A DNA stretch of 5,379 bases, from positions 1 through 5,379 of the forward strand of contig CAZSBS010000300.1 in assembly GCA_964605095.1 (NCBI GenBank). The letters run 5' to 3'. The number at the start of each line of letters is the position of its first letter. Positions within the stretch are counted from its first letter, which is position 1. Shown here one piece after another: positions 1-5,379 of the stretch. Both the position numbers and the translations under genes were made by a program. This DNA comes from JAUWQU01 sp964605095 (GTDB lineage Bacteria > Planctomycetota > Phycisphaerae > SM23-33). Below the pieces are notes generated by a model. That model saw nothing but the letters and a program-made list of their open reading frames with translations. It searched no databases and had not been told where the DNA came from.

Positions 1-969
1 CAAGTCCGTCTTTTCCTCGGTGGTCTTGCTGACCATGTAGGACGACTCGATCTCTTCCTCTTTCCCGCTGCCCGCGACGCCTGCGCCGCCACTGCTGCTC
101 TTGGTGTTTTCCTTCGAGATCACCTTCTTGGTCGGGTCATACGTCTCCGTTGTCGAGTTGATCCGGCTGGTCTCCAGGACGGCGTCCACCTCGATCGACA
201 CCTTCTGCGGCCCAAGCACCTTGGCAAGCATCCCCTCGACCTTCTGGGCGAGGTACTGCTCGACGCGGGCCTTGTAATCCAGGATATTGTCCGCGCCCTG
301 GCCGAGTTCGTTTTCGTTGCCGCTCAGCAGGCTGCCCTGAGCGTCGACGACGACGACCTTCTCCGGCGAGAGGCCCTCGACACTGCCGGAAAGAAGATGC
401 ACGATGGCCGCGACGTTGGCCCCCGAGAGCCGCCGGTCCGCCTTCACGCGGAGAACCACGGTGGCCGATGCCTGCTTCTTGGCCGCGCTGAACAGCGAAC
501 CCTCCGGCTTGGCAATGTGAACGCGGGCGGAGATGACCCCGTCAATCACCTGTATGCTCTTGGCCAGCTCGCCCTCGACCGCACGGATGTAGTTGACGTG
601 CTGCGTGAACGGGCTGGCGCCGATCTTCTCATCGTCCAGGATCCGGTAGCCCGCCTGCTCGCCCGCGGGAAGGCCCTCCGAGGCCATGTTCAACCGCAGC
701 GCGTATATCTTGCTCTCGTCAGCGTAGATGGTGGTCCCGCCGTCTTTGAGTTCGTACGTCACGCCGGCGTCGCGGAGCTTCTCGACGATCCGCGAGGCCT
801 CCTGCGCCGCCAGCCGGCTGTAAAGCAGCGCCAGCGCGGGCCGGCGCGCCCAGTCCACCACGAACCAGCCGGCGCCCAGGCCGCCCAGCAGGATGCCCAG
901 CAGGACAACCCGCTGCATCAGGTGCGTCCGCTGCCAAACGTCGCCCAGGTTTTTCGATATGCTCGCCAT
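1..969 (-). CDS. fliF: Flagellar MS-ring protein FliF, N-terminal 323 residues (3' end beyond window)
   Basis: FliF forms the MS ring in the inner membrane, the base on which the rod, the switch (FliG) and the flagellar export gate are assembled. The frame is open from the ATG at 969 to the left window edge, giving 323 residues. Residues 1-18 are cytoplasmic, and about 19-40 form a hydrophobic, Gly/Leu-rich first transmembrane helix (VVLLGILLGGLGAGWFVV). Next comes the YscJ/FliF-type ring-building region (about 45-215), with family-like segments such as LYSRLAAQEASRIVEKL, NYIRAVEGELAKSIQ, the strand VISARVHIAKPEGSLF, and VAAIVHLLSGSVEGLSPEKV. The third ring-building domain begins near 228 (DYKARVEQYLAQKVEGML) and is interrupted by a Ser/Gly-rich insertion at about 285-306, matching the beta-collar insertion of FliF. 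The C-terminal transmembrane helix and FliG-binding tail lie outside the window. The start is the first possible ATG; an in-frame stop lies upstream with no ATG, GTG or TTG between. FliF family assignment is very secure. Confidence 0.96.
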   Translation of the reverse strand, partial: MASISKNLGDVWQRTHLMQRVVLLGILLGGLGAGWFVVDWARRPALALLYSRLAAQEASRIVEKLRDAGVTYELKDGGTTIYADESKIYALRLNMASEGLPAGEQAGYRILDDEKIGASPFTQHVNYIRAVEGELAKSIQVIDGVISARVHIAKPEGSLFSAAKKQASATVVLRVKADRRLSGANVAAIVHLLSGSVEGLSPEKVVVVDAQGSLLSGNENELGQGADNILDYKARVEQYLAQKVEGMLAKVLGPQKVSIEVDAVLETSRINSTTETYDPTKKVISKENTKSSSGGAGVAGSGKEEEIESSYMVSKTTEEKTDL

Positions 970-975
970 TGTCGG

Positions 976-979
976 TTCC
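976..979 (-). promoter_or_regulatory. Weak ribosome binding site of fliF
   Basis: A short GGAA lies 6 nt before the fliF ATG. It is a poorer Shine-Dalgarno match than those of the upstream genes flgB, flgC and fliE. It is the only purine-rich element at the right distance. Confidence 0.45.
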
Positions 980-1020
980 GAACGGAAGGCCCTGGCTCTC
1001 AGGACCTATGACCTTCTTTT

Positions 1021-1035
1021 CCGCGCACCGCGCGG
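1021..1035 (-). other. GC-only stem-loop between fliE and fliF
   Basis: One base after the fliE stop codon the minus strand reads CCGCGC-GGT-GCGCGG, a perfect 6-bp all-GC stem with a 3-nt loop. The following bases are AAAAGAAGG, so there is no U-tract and it does not look like a Rho-independent terminator on this strand. On the plus strand a T-run precedes rather than follows the stem, so it is not a terminator there either. It lies in the longest gap of the cluster (67 nt). A role in mRNA stability or in setting the FliE/FliF ratio is possible but only inferred. Confidence 0.4.
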
Positions 1036-1036
1036 C

Positions 1037-1342
1037 CTATATCTGCATGTTCATCGTCTGGCGGTATGCCTCGATGACCTTGTTCCGCACGCCCATCAGG
1101 AGCTTGAAGCTCATGTCCGCCTTGGCCACCGCCGCCACAACGGGCACGACGTCCTCGGTCCGCCCGCTGAGCAGGTCCTGCACGGCCCTGGCGGAGGTCT
1201 GTTGGTCTGTCTCGGCCTGCTCGACGTAGCGGCTAAGCGTCGAGGCGAAATCCAGTTTGTTCTCGCCCGCGGGGGCCGCCGGCTTGGCGAGGCCCGGGTT
1301 TGCCGGCTGGATGTTCGGGGATATCGGGTTGATCGACGCCAT
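1037..1342 (-). CDS. fliE: Flagellar hook-basal body protein FliE (MS ring-rod adaptor)
   Basis: FliE is a small protein exported by the flagellar type III apparatus that connects the FliF ring to the proximal rod. The product is 101 residues, the usual size for the family. The N-terminal third (residues 1-28) is Pro/Ala/Asn-rich and probably flexible. The rest is predicted helical: DFASTLSRYVEQAETDQQ (about 31-48), a middle segment VVPVVAAVAKADMSF, and the conserved C-terminus LLMGVRNKVIEAYRQTMNMQI, which matches the FliE signature (VRNK..EAY..IM.MQ). It starts 13 nt after the flgC stop, behind a good GAGGAA ribosome site, and ends in TAG. No cleavable signal peptide is present, as expected for a type III substrate. 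The family call is secure from the C-terminal motif and the position between flgC and fliF. Confidence 0.96.
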   Translation of the reverse strand: MASINPISPNIQPANPGLAKPAAPAGENKLDFASTLSRYVEQAETDQQTSARAVQDLLSGRTEDVVPVVAAVAKADMSFKLLMGVRNKVIEAYRQTMNMQI

Positions 1343-1348
1343 TGAAGG

Positions 1349-1354
1349 TTCCTC
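1349..1354 (-). promoter_or_regulatory. Ribosome binding site of fliE
   Basis: GAGGAA sits 6 nt upstream of the fliE ATG, filling most of the 13-nt gap after the flgC stop. It supports the chosen start. Confidence 0.75.
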
Positions 1355-1355
1355 G

Positions 1356-1757
1356 CTACTTCAGCAGTTCCGTGGTAAGGTCCACCATCTCCATGTACCG
1401 CTTCATTACCGCGGCGTTGGCCTGGTAGGAGCGGCTGGACTCGGTCAGGGCTATCATCTCGACGGGCACTTCCACATTTGGCATGTCAACGTACCCGTCC
1501 TCGGAAGCGTCCGGGCTGCCGGGCTCGTAGATCTTCTTCAACGGCGTAACGTTGTCACTGGTCACGCCGCGCACGCTGACGCCGCCCGACGGGTCGGTGG
1601 AAAGCTGGACGATCTGCCGCCGGTACGGCGCGCCGCCGGGCCCATTGGTGGTTGAGGCGTTGGCGATGTTGCCGGCGATCACCTTCATCCGCCGGCTCTC
1701 GGCCGCCAACCCGGTGATGGCTATGTTTATCGGAGAGGTTCTGTGTATCGACGGCAT
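1356..1757 (-). CDS. flgC: Flagellar proximal rod protein FlgC
   Basis: FlgC is one of the proximal rod proteins that run from the MS ring through the periplasm. The product is 133 residues, close to the family norm. The N-terminal rod-domain motif is clear: residues 9-34 contain ITGLAAESRRMKVIAGNIAN, followed by the A.TT..GGAPYRRQ segment that distinguishes FlgC from FlgB. The centre is a variable loop (about 50-75). The C-terminal half has EPGSPDASEDGYVDMPNVEV (FlgC-type YxPxxPDAxxxGYVxxPNV motif) and then the long terminal helix EMIALTESSRSYQANAAVMK, which packs with the N-terminal helix in the axial protein superhelix. There is no signal peptide, consistent with type III export. It begins 17 nt after the flgB stop, behind a GGGAG ribosome site, and ends with TAG 13 nt before fliE. 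Assignment is secure. Confidence 0.97.
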   Translation of the reverse strand: MPSIHRTSPINIAITGLAAESRRMKVIAGNIANASTTNGPGGAPYRRQIVQLSTDPSGGVSVRGVTSDNVTPLKKIYEPGSPDASEDGYVDMPNVEVPVEMIALTESSRSYQANAAVMKRYMEMVDLTTELLK

Positions 1758-1765
1758 TGCCTGGT

Positions 1766-1770
1766 CTCCC
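1766..1770 (-). promoter_or_regulatory. Ribosome binding site of flgC
   Basis: GGGAG lies 8 nt upstream of the flgC ATG, within the 17-nt gap after flgB. It supports this ATG as the start. Confidence 0.7.
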
Positions 1771-1774
1771 GGTA

Positions 1775-2131
1775 TTACTGGACGCTCATGGCGAGTTCCA
1801 TCTGCCTGTAGACATTGTTGAGCACTCGAACGTAGGTCTTGTAGGTCGAGCTGTTCTTGACAAGCTCGCCGATTTCGGTATCGAGGTCCACGTTGTTGCC
1901 CGTGTCGTCCGCGGGCGTCGCATCGGGCATGGCGACACGGGCGTCCAGCGGCCTGGATATCCCGTCGCCGCTTTCCATGGCCTTTGCCAGGGCATTCTCG
2001 AAATCCAGGACCCGGCGGCGATAGCCGGGCGTCTGGGCATTGGCGATGTTCTCGGCGATCACCGTCTGGCGGGCAGAGGCGCCTCTCATCCCGGCCGTCA
2101 GCATGTCGATTATCTGGGGCTGCTTTACCAT
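1775..2131 (-). CDS. flgB: Flagellar proximal rod protein FlgB
   Basis: FlgB is the rod subunit thought to sit closest to FliE and the MS ring. The product is 118 residues, slightly short for FlgB. Residues 9-42 hold the flagellar rod-domain signature, including ARQTVIAENIANAQTPGYRR (the conserved NIANAxTPGYxxR element). The middle (about 52-78) is a short variable loop, and the C-terminal helical segment NNVDLDTEIGELVKNSSTYK plus VLNNVYRQMELAM matches the conserved FlgB end. The same frame stays open far upstream, but that part is the out-of-frame shadow of the regulator gene. The start at 2131 fits because it directly precedes the conserved N-terminal helix and has a GGGAGAG ribosome site 5-7 nt upstream. 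The ATG overlaps the end of the regulator gene by 7 nt (ATGGTAA), which suggests translational coupling. Ends in TAA. Confidence 0.95.
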   Translation of the reverse strand: MVKQPQIIDMLTAGMRGASARQTVIAENIANAQTPGYRRRVLDFENALAKAMESGDGISRPLDARVAMPDATPADDTGNNVDLDTEIGELVKNSSTYKTYVRVLNNVYRQMELAMSVQ

Positions 2132-3507
2132 CTGTTCTCTCCCGTAAGCGCCAGTGGCTTGTCTTCCTGGCTGTATCTGCGGAGTTTCTCGCGCAGTGTG
2201 CGGTCTGTTATGCCAAGCATCCGTGCGGCCTTGGCCTGGTTTCGCTGGGTTCGTCGGAGGGCTTCGAGGATGGCGCGGCGCTCGACGTCGCGCAGGGACA
2301 AGTCGTCCGACTCCAGCCGGCGGACCTGCTCGTGGGCGGCCAGTTCGCTTACCAGGGCCGGCATGGACTTCAGCGACAGCGCCGGGCCCTCTCCGAGTAT
2401 CAGGGCCGTGCGAACGACGTTGCGAAGCTGCCGGACGTTGCCAGGCCAGGGGCACGAGGCCAAAAGGTCGAGCATCGCCGGGTCCAGTTCGGTGATGGTC
2501 CGCCCAACCTCGCGCGTGTACAGGTTGACGAAGTGCCAGACCAGCAGCGGTATGTCCTCCGTCCGCTCGCGAAGCGGCGGCACCGACAGTTTCACGCCGC
2601 TGATGCGGTAGTAGAGATCTCTTCTGAACCGCCCCGCCGTGACATCCGCGGCCAGATCGCGGTTTGACGTGCTGATTACCCGCACGTTGACACTGACGGT
2701 CTCGCTGCCGCCGACGCGCTCGAAGTCCTGCTGCTCCAGCACCCGCAGCAACTCGGCCTGGAGCCGCGGGCCGGTCTCGGCTATCTCGTCCAGCAGCAGC
2801 GTGCCGCCGTGGGCAAGCTCGAACTTGCCCTTTCGCTGCATGACCGCGCCGGTGAACGCGCCGCGCTCGTGTCCAAAAAGCTCGCTCTCCAGCAGCGATT
2901 CGCTCAGGGCCGCGCAGTTCACGCGGATACAGGGTCCGTCCGCCCGCCGGCTGTCGGCATGGAGCAGGCTGGCAAGGAGTTCCTTGCCCGTGCCGCTCTC
3001 GCCACATACCAGCACCGGCACGGAAGTCGGCGCCACACGCGTCGCCTGCCGGACCACCTCCATCAGCCGCTGACTCTTGCCGACCATCTGGTAGGCGCCG
3101 ACCGCGTCGGCTCGCCCCGCCGCGAGAACCACCTTGTGATTCGGCAGCATGGCCCCCAAGACCTGCGAGAGGCTCGACTCGGTAACGGGCTTGGCCAGGA
3201 ACTCCACGCACCCGCACCGCGCCGTCCGCCCGGCCAGGACGGACGATTCGGACTCGCTGACCATTACCACGGGCAACTCGGGGCTGCCGGCCCGGAGGTC
3301 TCTGGCGAGGCTGTACCCGGCCGGGCCAGTGGACTGAAGGTCTATCAGCGCCAGGTCCCAGCGGCGAGTGGTCGGCGGCTTGGCAGAAGCCAAGCCGTTG
3401 TGAACCGTCCCGCGAAGCCCGCGCGACGCCAGCAGCCCCAGAGCCTGGCGAATCAGCCCGGCGTCGCTGCTGACGATCAACACGTCCTGGATTGCCTGTT
3501 CTGCCAT
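2125..3507 (-). CDS. Sigma-54-dependent NtrC-family response regulator, probable flagellar regulator
   Basis: This is a bacterial enhancer-binding protein that remodels sigma-54 RNA polymerase by ATP hydrolysis. The 460 residues are a receiver domain (about 7-120), an AAA+ domain (about 140-375) and a Fis-type helix-turn-helix (about 404-446). In the AAA+ domain I see Walker A GESGTGKE (169-176), the sigma-54-contacting GAFTGA (216-221), Walker B GTLLLDEI (235-242), STSNRD (279-284), the arginine-finger region FRRDLYYR (294-301), and CPWPGNVRQLRN (352-363). The C-terminal NQAKAARMLGITDRTLREKL is a Fis-like DNA-binding motif. In the receiver, D56, S84 and K106 align with the phosphoacceptor and switch residues, but the acidic pair is replaced by Ser13-Ser14. 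The gene starts 10 nt after the upstream TPR gene, behind a weak AGAAGAA site, and its stop overlaps flgB. By position it probably controls flagellar genes, like FleR/FlrC, FlgR or FlbD; which of these it corresponds to cannot be decided here. No partner kinase is in the window. Confidence 0.93.
   Translation of the reverse strand: MAEQAIQDVLIVSSDAGLIRQALGLLASRGLRGTVHNGLASAKPPTTRRWDLALIDLQSTGPAGYSLARDLRAGSPELPVVMVSESESSVLAGRTARCGCVEFLAKPVTESSLSQVLGAMLPNHKVVLAAGRADAVGAYQMVGKSQRLMEVVRQATRVAPTSVPVLVCGESGTGKELLASLLHADSRRADGPCIRVNCAALSESLLESELFGHERGAFTGAVMQRKGKFELAHGGTLLLDEIAETGPRLQAELLRVLEQQDFERVGGSETVSVNVRVISTSNRDLAADVTAGRFRRDLYYRISGVKLSVPPLRERTEDIPLLVWHFVNLYTREVGRTITELDPAMLDLLASCPWPGNVRQLRNVVRTALILGEGPALSLKSMPALVSELAAHEQVRRLESDDLSLRDVERRAILEALRRTQRNQAKAARMLGITDRTLREKLRRYSQEDKPLALTGENRW
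2137..2143 (-). promoter_or_regulatory. Ribosome binding site of flgB
   Basis: GGGAGAG lies just upstream of the flgB ATG (7 nt from its GGGAG core), inside the last codons of the regulator gene. It decides the flgB start at 2131 over the long upstream open frame and fits a coupled termination-reinitiation arrangement. Confidence 0.7.
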
Positions 3508-3517
3508 CTTGGTTCTT

Positions 3518-4258
3518 CTAGCGCCCGCTGCCGGGGGCGACCTGCTTCAACAGGTCCGCCGGTTTTTCCACCTGGTGCCAGCCCGCAAGGCCGCCCTGCA
3601 CCTTCGCCACCGCCACCCACGGGCTTTTCGGAAAACTGGTGATCAACTCCTGGTAGAGCTTCGCGGCCTGCTCGTAGCGCCCCAGCCTGGCGTTGCAGTT
3701 TGCCAACTGGAACAGGAGCCAATCGCGAGTATCGTCCTTGTGGGACCCGGCGCCGGTGAGGGGATGATCGCTGAGCCTCTGGTATATCGCCAGGGCCGCC
3801 TCATACTGACCGGCCTGGTAGATGGCGTCGGCCGCGCCAACGGCGTCGATGAGCTTCTCCACCTCCATCGACTTTAGCTGGGCCAGGTCAGCCGGCGATA
3901 TGCCCTGCCGGGCGTCAGTCTGAGTCGTCGGCTGGGTCGCCGGCCCGGTCGATACATCCACGCCCGCTGGTGCGGCACTCGTTGTGGCCGACGCGTCCGT
4001 GGGCTTTGCCCGCCCTGCCGGCGCCTGCGATTGCGAACCCGACAGGGCCGTCGACTGAAGCTGCTGCACGGCCTGGGCGAGGCTCTTGGCCTGCTTGTCG
4101 TCCAGGGCTGAGATGCCCTCGCGCCACGTCCGGAGCATCGTCTGGCGGATGTCCGTAGGCAGCCTTTGCGCCGGCTCTGCCGCCCCGGCCGCCAAGGCCC
4201 ATTGGAGCCCAAGGGCCGGCGTTAAGAGTGCGATGAATGTCCGCGGTGCCACGATCAC
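3518..4258 (-). CDS. Exported TPR-repeat protein of unknown function
   Basis: I do not recognise a named family. The 246-residue product starts with a Sec-type signal-like segment: Arg6, a hydrophobic stretch about 8-24 (FIALLTPALGLQWALAA), and a likely cleavage near AGA/AEP (about 26-27). A helical part follows (about 33-72). A low-complexity Ala/Thr/Ser/Pro/Gln linker spans about 73-118. The C-terminal half has two TPR units: AIYQAGQYEAALAIYQRL (about 145-162) and FQLANCNARLGRYEQAAKLYQELITSFP (about 183-210). The second ends like the TPRs of BamD/CpoB-type envelope proteins. The start is a GTG overlapping the preceding stop (GTGA), with GGAGG 9 nt upstream; a second GTG two codons later is possible but is placed worse. 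The frame remains open much further upstream, but that is antiphase to the preceding gene and is rejected. Location in the periplasm or cell envelope is inferred; a scaffold or assembly role is only suggested by the TPRs. Confidence 0.85.
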   Translation of the reverse strand: MIVAPRTFIALLTPALGLQWALAAGAAEPAQRLPTDIRQTMLRTWREGISALDDKQAKSLAQAVQQLQSTALSGSQSQAPAGRAKPTDASATTSAAPAGVDVSTGPATQPTTQTDARQGISPADLAQLKSMEVEKLIDAVGAADAIYQAGQYEAALAIYQRLSDHPLTGAGSHKDDTRDWLLFQLANCNARLGRYEQAAKLYQELITSFPKSPWVAVAKVQGGLAGWHQVEKPADLLKQVAPGSGR

Positions 4259-5379
4259 TTGTCCGCACCTCCCCCGGGTGAGCCCGCGGCCGAAAGGCTG
4301 GCTGCGGCAACCTGGTACTCCTTGCGGGCCAGGTGCGCCTCTGCCAGGACCTGGTTGGCCTTGGCGCGTATTGCGGGCTCCTCGGCCTGGACGAGTCGTT
4401 GGGCAACCGCTATTGCCTGGTCGTAGCACCGGCTGCGCAGGCATAGCTCGGCCAGGTAGCAGATCGCGCCGCGGGCCTCTGGCCCCGGCGGCAGCTTGCC
4501 GACCGCGTCGACCAGACGCTGCCGGGCTTCGCCAAGGTCGCCCGAGGCGACCCGGCACCGGGCGAGTTCGACCTCCAGCCGGGCGAAGCTCACCGCGTCC
4601 GTCGTCTTGTCCATTCGCGACCGCAAAAGCGCCACCGCCTTGTCCTCCAGCCCGCTGCGCTGAAGCAGCCTGGCCGACATGACCGCGTAACGCTGGGCCT
4701 GGGCGTCCGTGAGCTTGCCCTTGTCTAGGTTGCCCATGACCACCAGCGCCCGGCCACACTCCTCGCCCGACGAGAGAACCTCGCTCAATTGCAGCATCAA
4801 CTCCACCCGGTCGTCGTCGGACATCTCGCGGGCTAGCGCCTGCTGAAGTTCCGCAATGGCCTTGGCGCTCTGACCCATGGCCGAGAGGCAACGCGACAGC
4901 AGCGACCGCGCCTGGGCCTGGCCATGAGAGTCGGTGCCCTGAGGCGCGGCGATGTATCGTTCGATCCACACTGCCGCCTCGGCCTGCCTGCCCAGATTGA
5001 ACAGGCACCGCCCGGCCCCGAGGCACGCGGCCTGACGGGACTCGGCGGAAACTCCAAGCTCGTACAGCCGCATGTACAACTGCGCCGCCCGCGTCGCATT
5101 GCCGGTCTTCAACTCGCAATCGGCAAGGGAAAGGTAAACCCCGACCTTCTCGGGATGGTCGGGGAAGCGGTCGAGCATCTCAAGCAGGTCGATTCGCGCC
5201 CCGGCGTAGTCCTTGATCGTCATCCGCAGCCGCCCGCAGCGAAGCAGGGCTTCGGCCGAGGCGTCCTCGTGCGGATATGCCTGCGGGATGTACCTGTACT
5301 CCGACAGGGCCAAGCTGGTCTTGCCCATGGCCTCGTAGACCATGCCCAGCAGCAGGTGTCCGGGCGCAGCCGTTGCCGG
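4255..5379 (-). CDS. TPR-repeat protein, C-terminal part (N-terminus beyond window)
   Basis: Only the last 374 residues are visible; the frame is open through the right window edge. An internal Met at 5343 is not a convincing start, because the residues before it (GHLLLGMVYEAMGK) already form the first helix of a TPR. Almost the whole visible protein is tandem 34-residue-like helical hairpins, roughly eight or more. Examples are LGMVYEAMGKTSLALSEYRY, LLEMLDRFPDHPEKVGVYLS, LADCELKTGNATRAAQLYMR, LGAGRCLFNLGRQAEAAVWI and LLSRCLSAMGQSAKAIAELQ, ending with a degenerate hairpin LAEAHLARKEYQVAAASL and a Gly-rich tail. TPR arrays bind proteins or form scaffolds, and I see no catalytic domain here. 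Whether it has a signal peptide or membrane anchor cannot be seen. The TGA stop overlaps the GTG of the next TPR gene by 4 nt, so the two are very likely co-translated. The specific function is unknown. Confidence 0.87.
   Translation of the reverse strand, partial: PATAAPGHLLLGMVYEAMGKTSLALSEYRYIPQAYPHEDASAEALLRCGRLRMTIKDYAGARIDLLEMLDRFPDHPEKVGVYLSLADCELKTGNATRAAQLYMRLYELGVSAESRQAACLGAGRCLFNLGRQAEAAVWIERYIAAPQGTDSHGQAQARSLLSRCLSAMGQSAKAIAELQQALAREMSDDDRVELMLQLSEVLSSGEECGRALVVMGNLDKGKLTDAQAQRYAVMSARLLQRSGLEDKAVALLRSRMDKTTDAVSFARLEVELARCRVASGDLGEARQRLVDAVGKLPPGPEARGAICYLAELCLRSRCYDQAIAVAQRLVQAEEPAIRAKANQVLAEAHLARKEYQVAAASLSAAGSPGGGADK
4268..4272 (-). promoter_or_regulatory. Ribosome binding site deciding the GTG start of the small TPR gene
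   Basis: GGAGG lies 9 nt upstream of the GTG at 4258 and 15 nt upstream of the alternative GTG at 4252. The spacing favours the first GTG, the one overlapping the previous stop codon. Confidence 0.65.

Noticed and set aside
1021..1035. Rho-independent terminator between fliE and fliF
   Set aside because: The stem is not followed by a T-run on either strand, and fliF is expected to be co-transcribed.
397..1655. Plus-strand open frames opposite fliF, fliE and flgC
   Set aside because: Antisense to confidently identified flagellar genes, with composition typical of shadow frames and no coherent domain or ribosome site.
2328..2342. Possible sigma-54 promoter in the 3' part of the regulator gene (minus strand TGGCCGCCCACGAGC)
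   Set aside because: Only the minimal GG-N10-GC pattern is met, with no further match to TGGCAC-N5-TTGC; this occurs by chance in GC-rich coding sequence.
2132..3217. N-terminal extension of flgB to a 480-residue protein
   Set aside because: The extension is the regulator gene read in another frame; FlgB homology begins exactly at the Met at 2131, which has its own ribosome site.
1984..3642. Long plus-strand open frames opposite the regulator gene (for example 1984-2667 and 2809-3642)
   Set aside because: They lie antisense to a gene with unmistakable AAA+ motifs, are rich in Arg/Gly/Pro/His, show no recognisable domain, and are expected in GC-rich coding DNA.
4259..5119. N-terminal extension of the small TPR protein to 533 residues
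   Set aside because: The extension overlaps the large TPR gene in a different frame, is Gly/Arg/Ala-rich and structureless, and the signal-like segment starts right after the GTG at 4258.
4255..5379. Recurrent Cys in the TPR repeats, often at the same repeat position (DCELK, RCLFN, RCLSA, RCRVA, and NCNAR in the small TPR protein) as a possible metal or haem pattern
   Set aside because: A Cys just before the Tyr-like position of helix A is common in TPR consensus sequences, and there are no CXXC or CXXCH motifs, so a structural explanation suffices.

Overview
The window is a GC-rich stretch of bacterial chromosome in which every supported gene lies on the minus strand, so it reads from high to low coordinates. 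In transcription order it holds: a TPR-repeat protein cut by the right window edge; a small exported TPR protein; a sigma-54-dependent response regulator; the flagellar rod genes flgB and flgC; the rod/MS-ring adaptor gene fliE; and the first 323 codons of the MS-ring gene fliF, cut by the left edge. The genes are packed tightly: 4-nt overlap, 10-nt gap, 7-nt overlap, 17-nt gap, 13-nt gap and 67-nt gap. This looks like one operon, and its promoter must lie beyond the right edge because none is visible inside.

The left half (about 1-2131) is a conserved flagellar block. FliF builds the MS ring in the inner membrane, FliE joins the ring to the rod, and FlgB and FlgC form the proximal rod. The order flgB-flgC-fliE-fliF is standard in many phyla, with fliG usually next. 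The middle gene (2125-3507) is an NtrC-type activator with an intact sigma-54-contacting GAFTGA loop and a Fis-type DNA-binding helix-turn-helix. It overlaps the start of flgB and is therefore probably the dedicated regulator of the flagellar cascade, comparable in role to FleR/FlrC or FlbD. Its receiver domain has lost the acidic metal-binding pair. The right half (3518-5379) carries two TPR proteins of unknown function, coupled to each other by a GTGA overlap.

The organism cannot be named with certainty. High GC, a Gram-negative-type flagellar operon, a sigma-54 regulator next to flgB, and exported TPR proteins with Ala/Pro/Thr-rich linkers together suggest a Planctomycetota (for example Phycisphaerae-like) or deltaproteobacteria-like genome. 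This is inference only; no rRNA or phylogenetic marker was available.

I see no mobile element, CRISPR array, tRNA, rRNA or integration site. Apart from the TPR pair and the unusual receiver, this is an ordinary flagellar locus. The many long plus-strand open frames are antisense shadows expected in GC-rich coding DNA. No non-coding stretch exceeds 67 bases.
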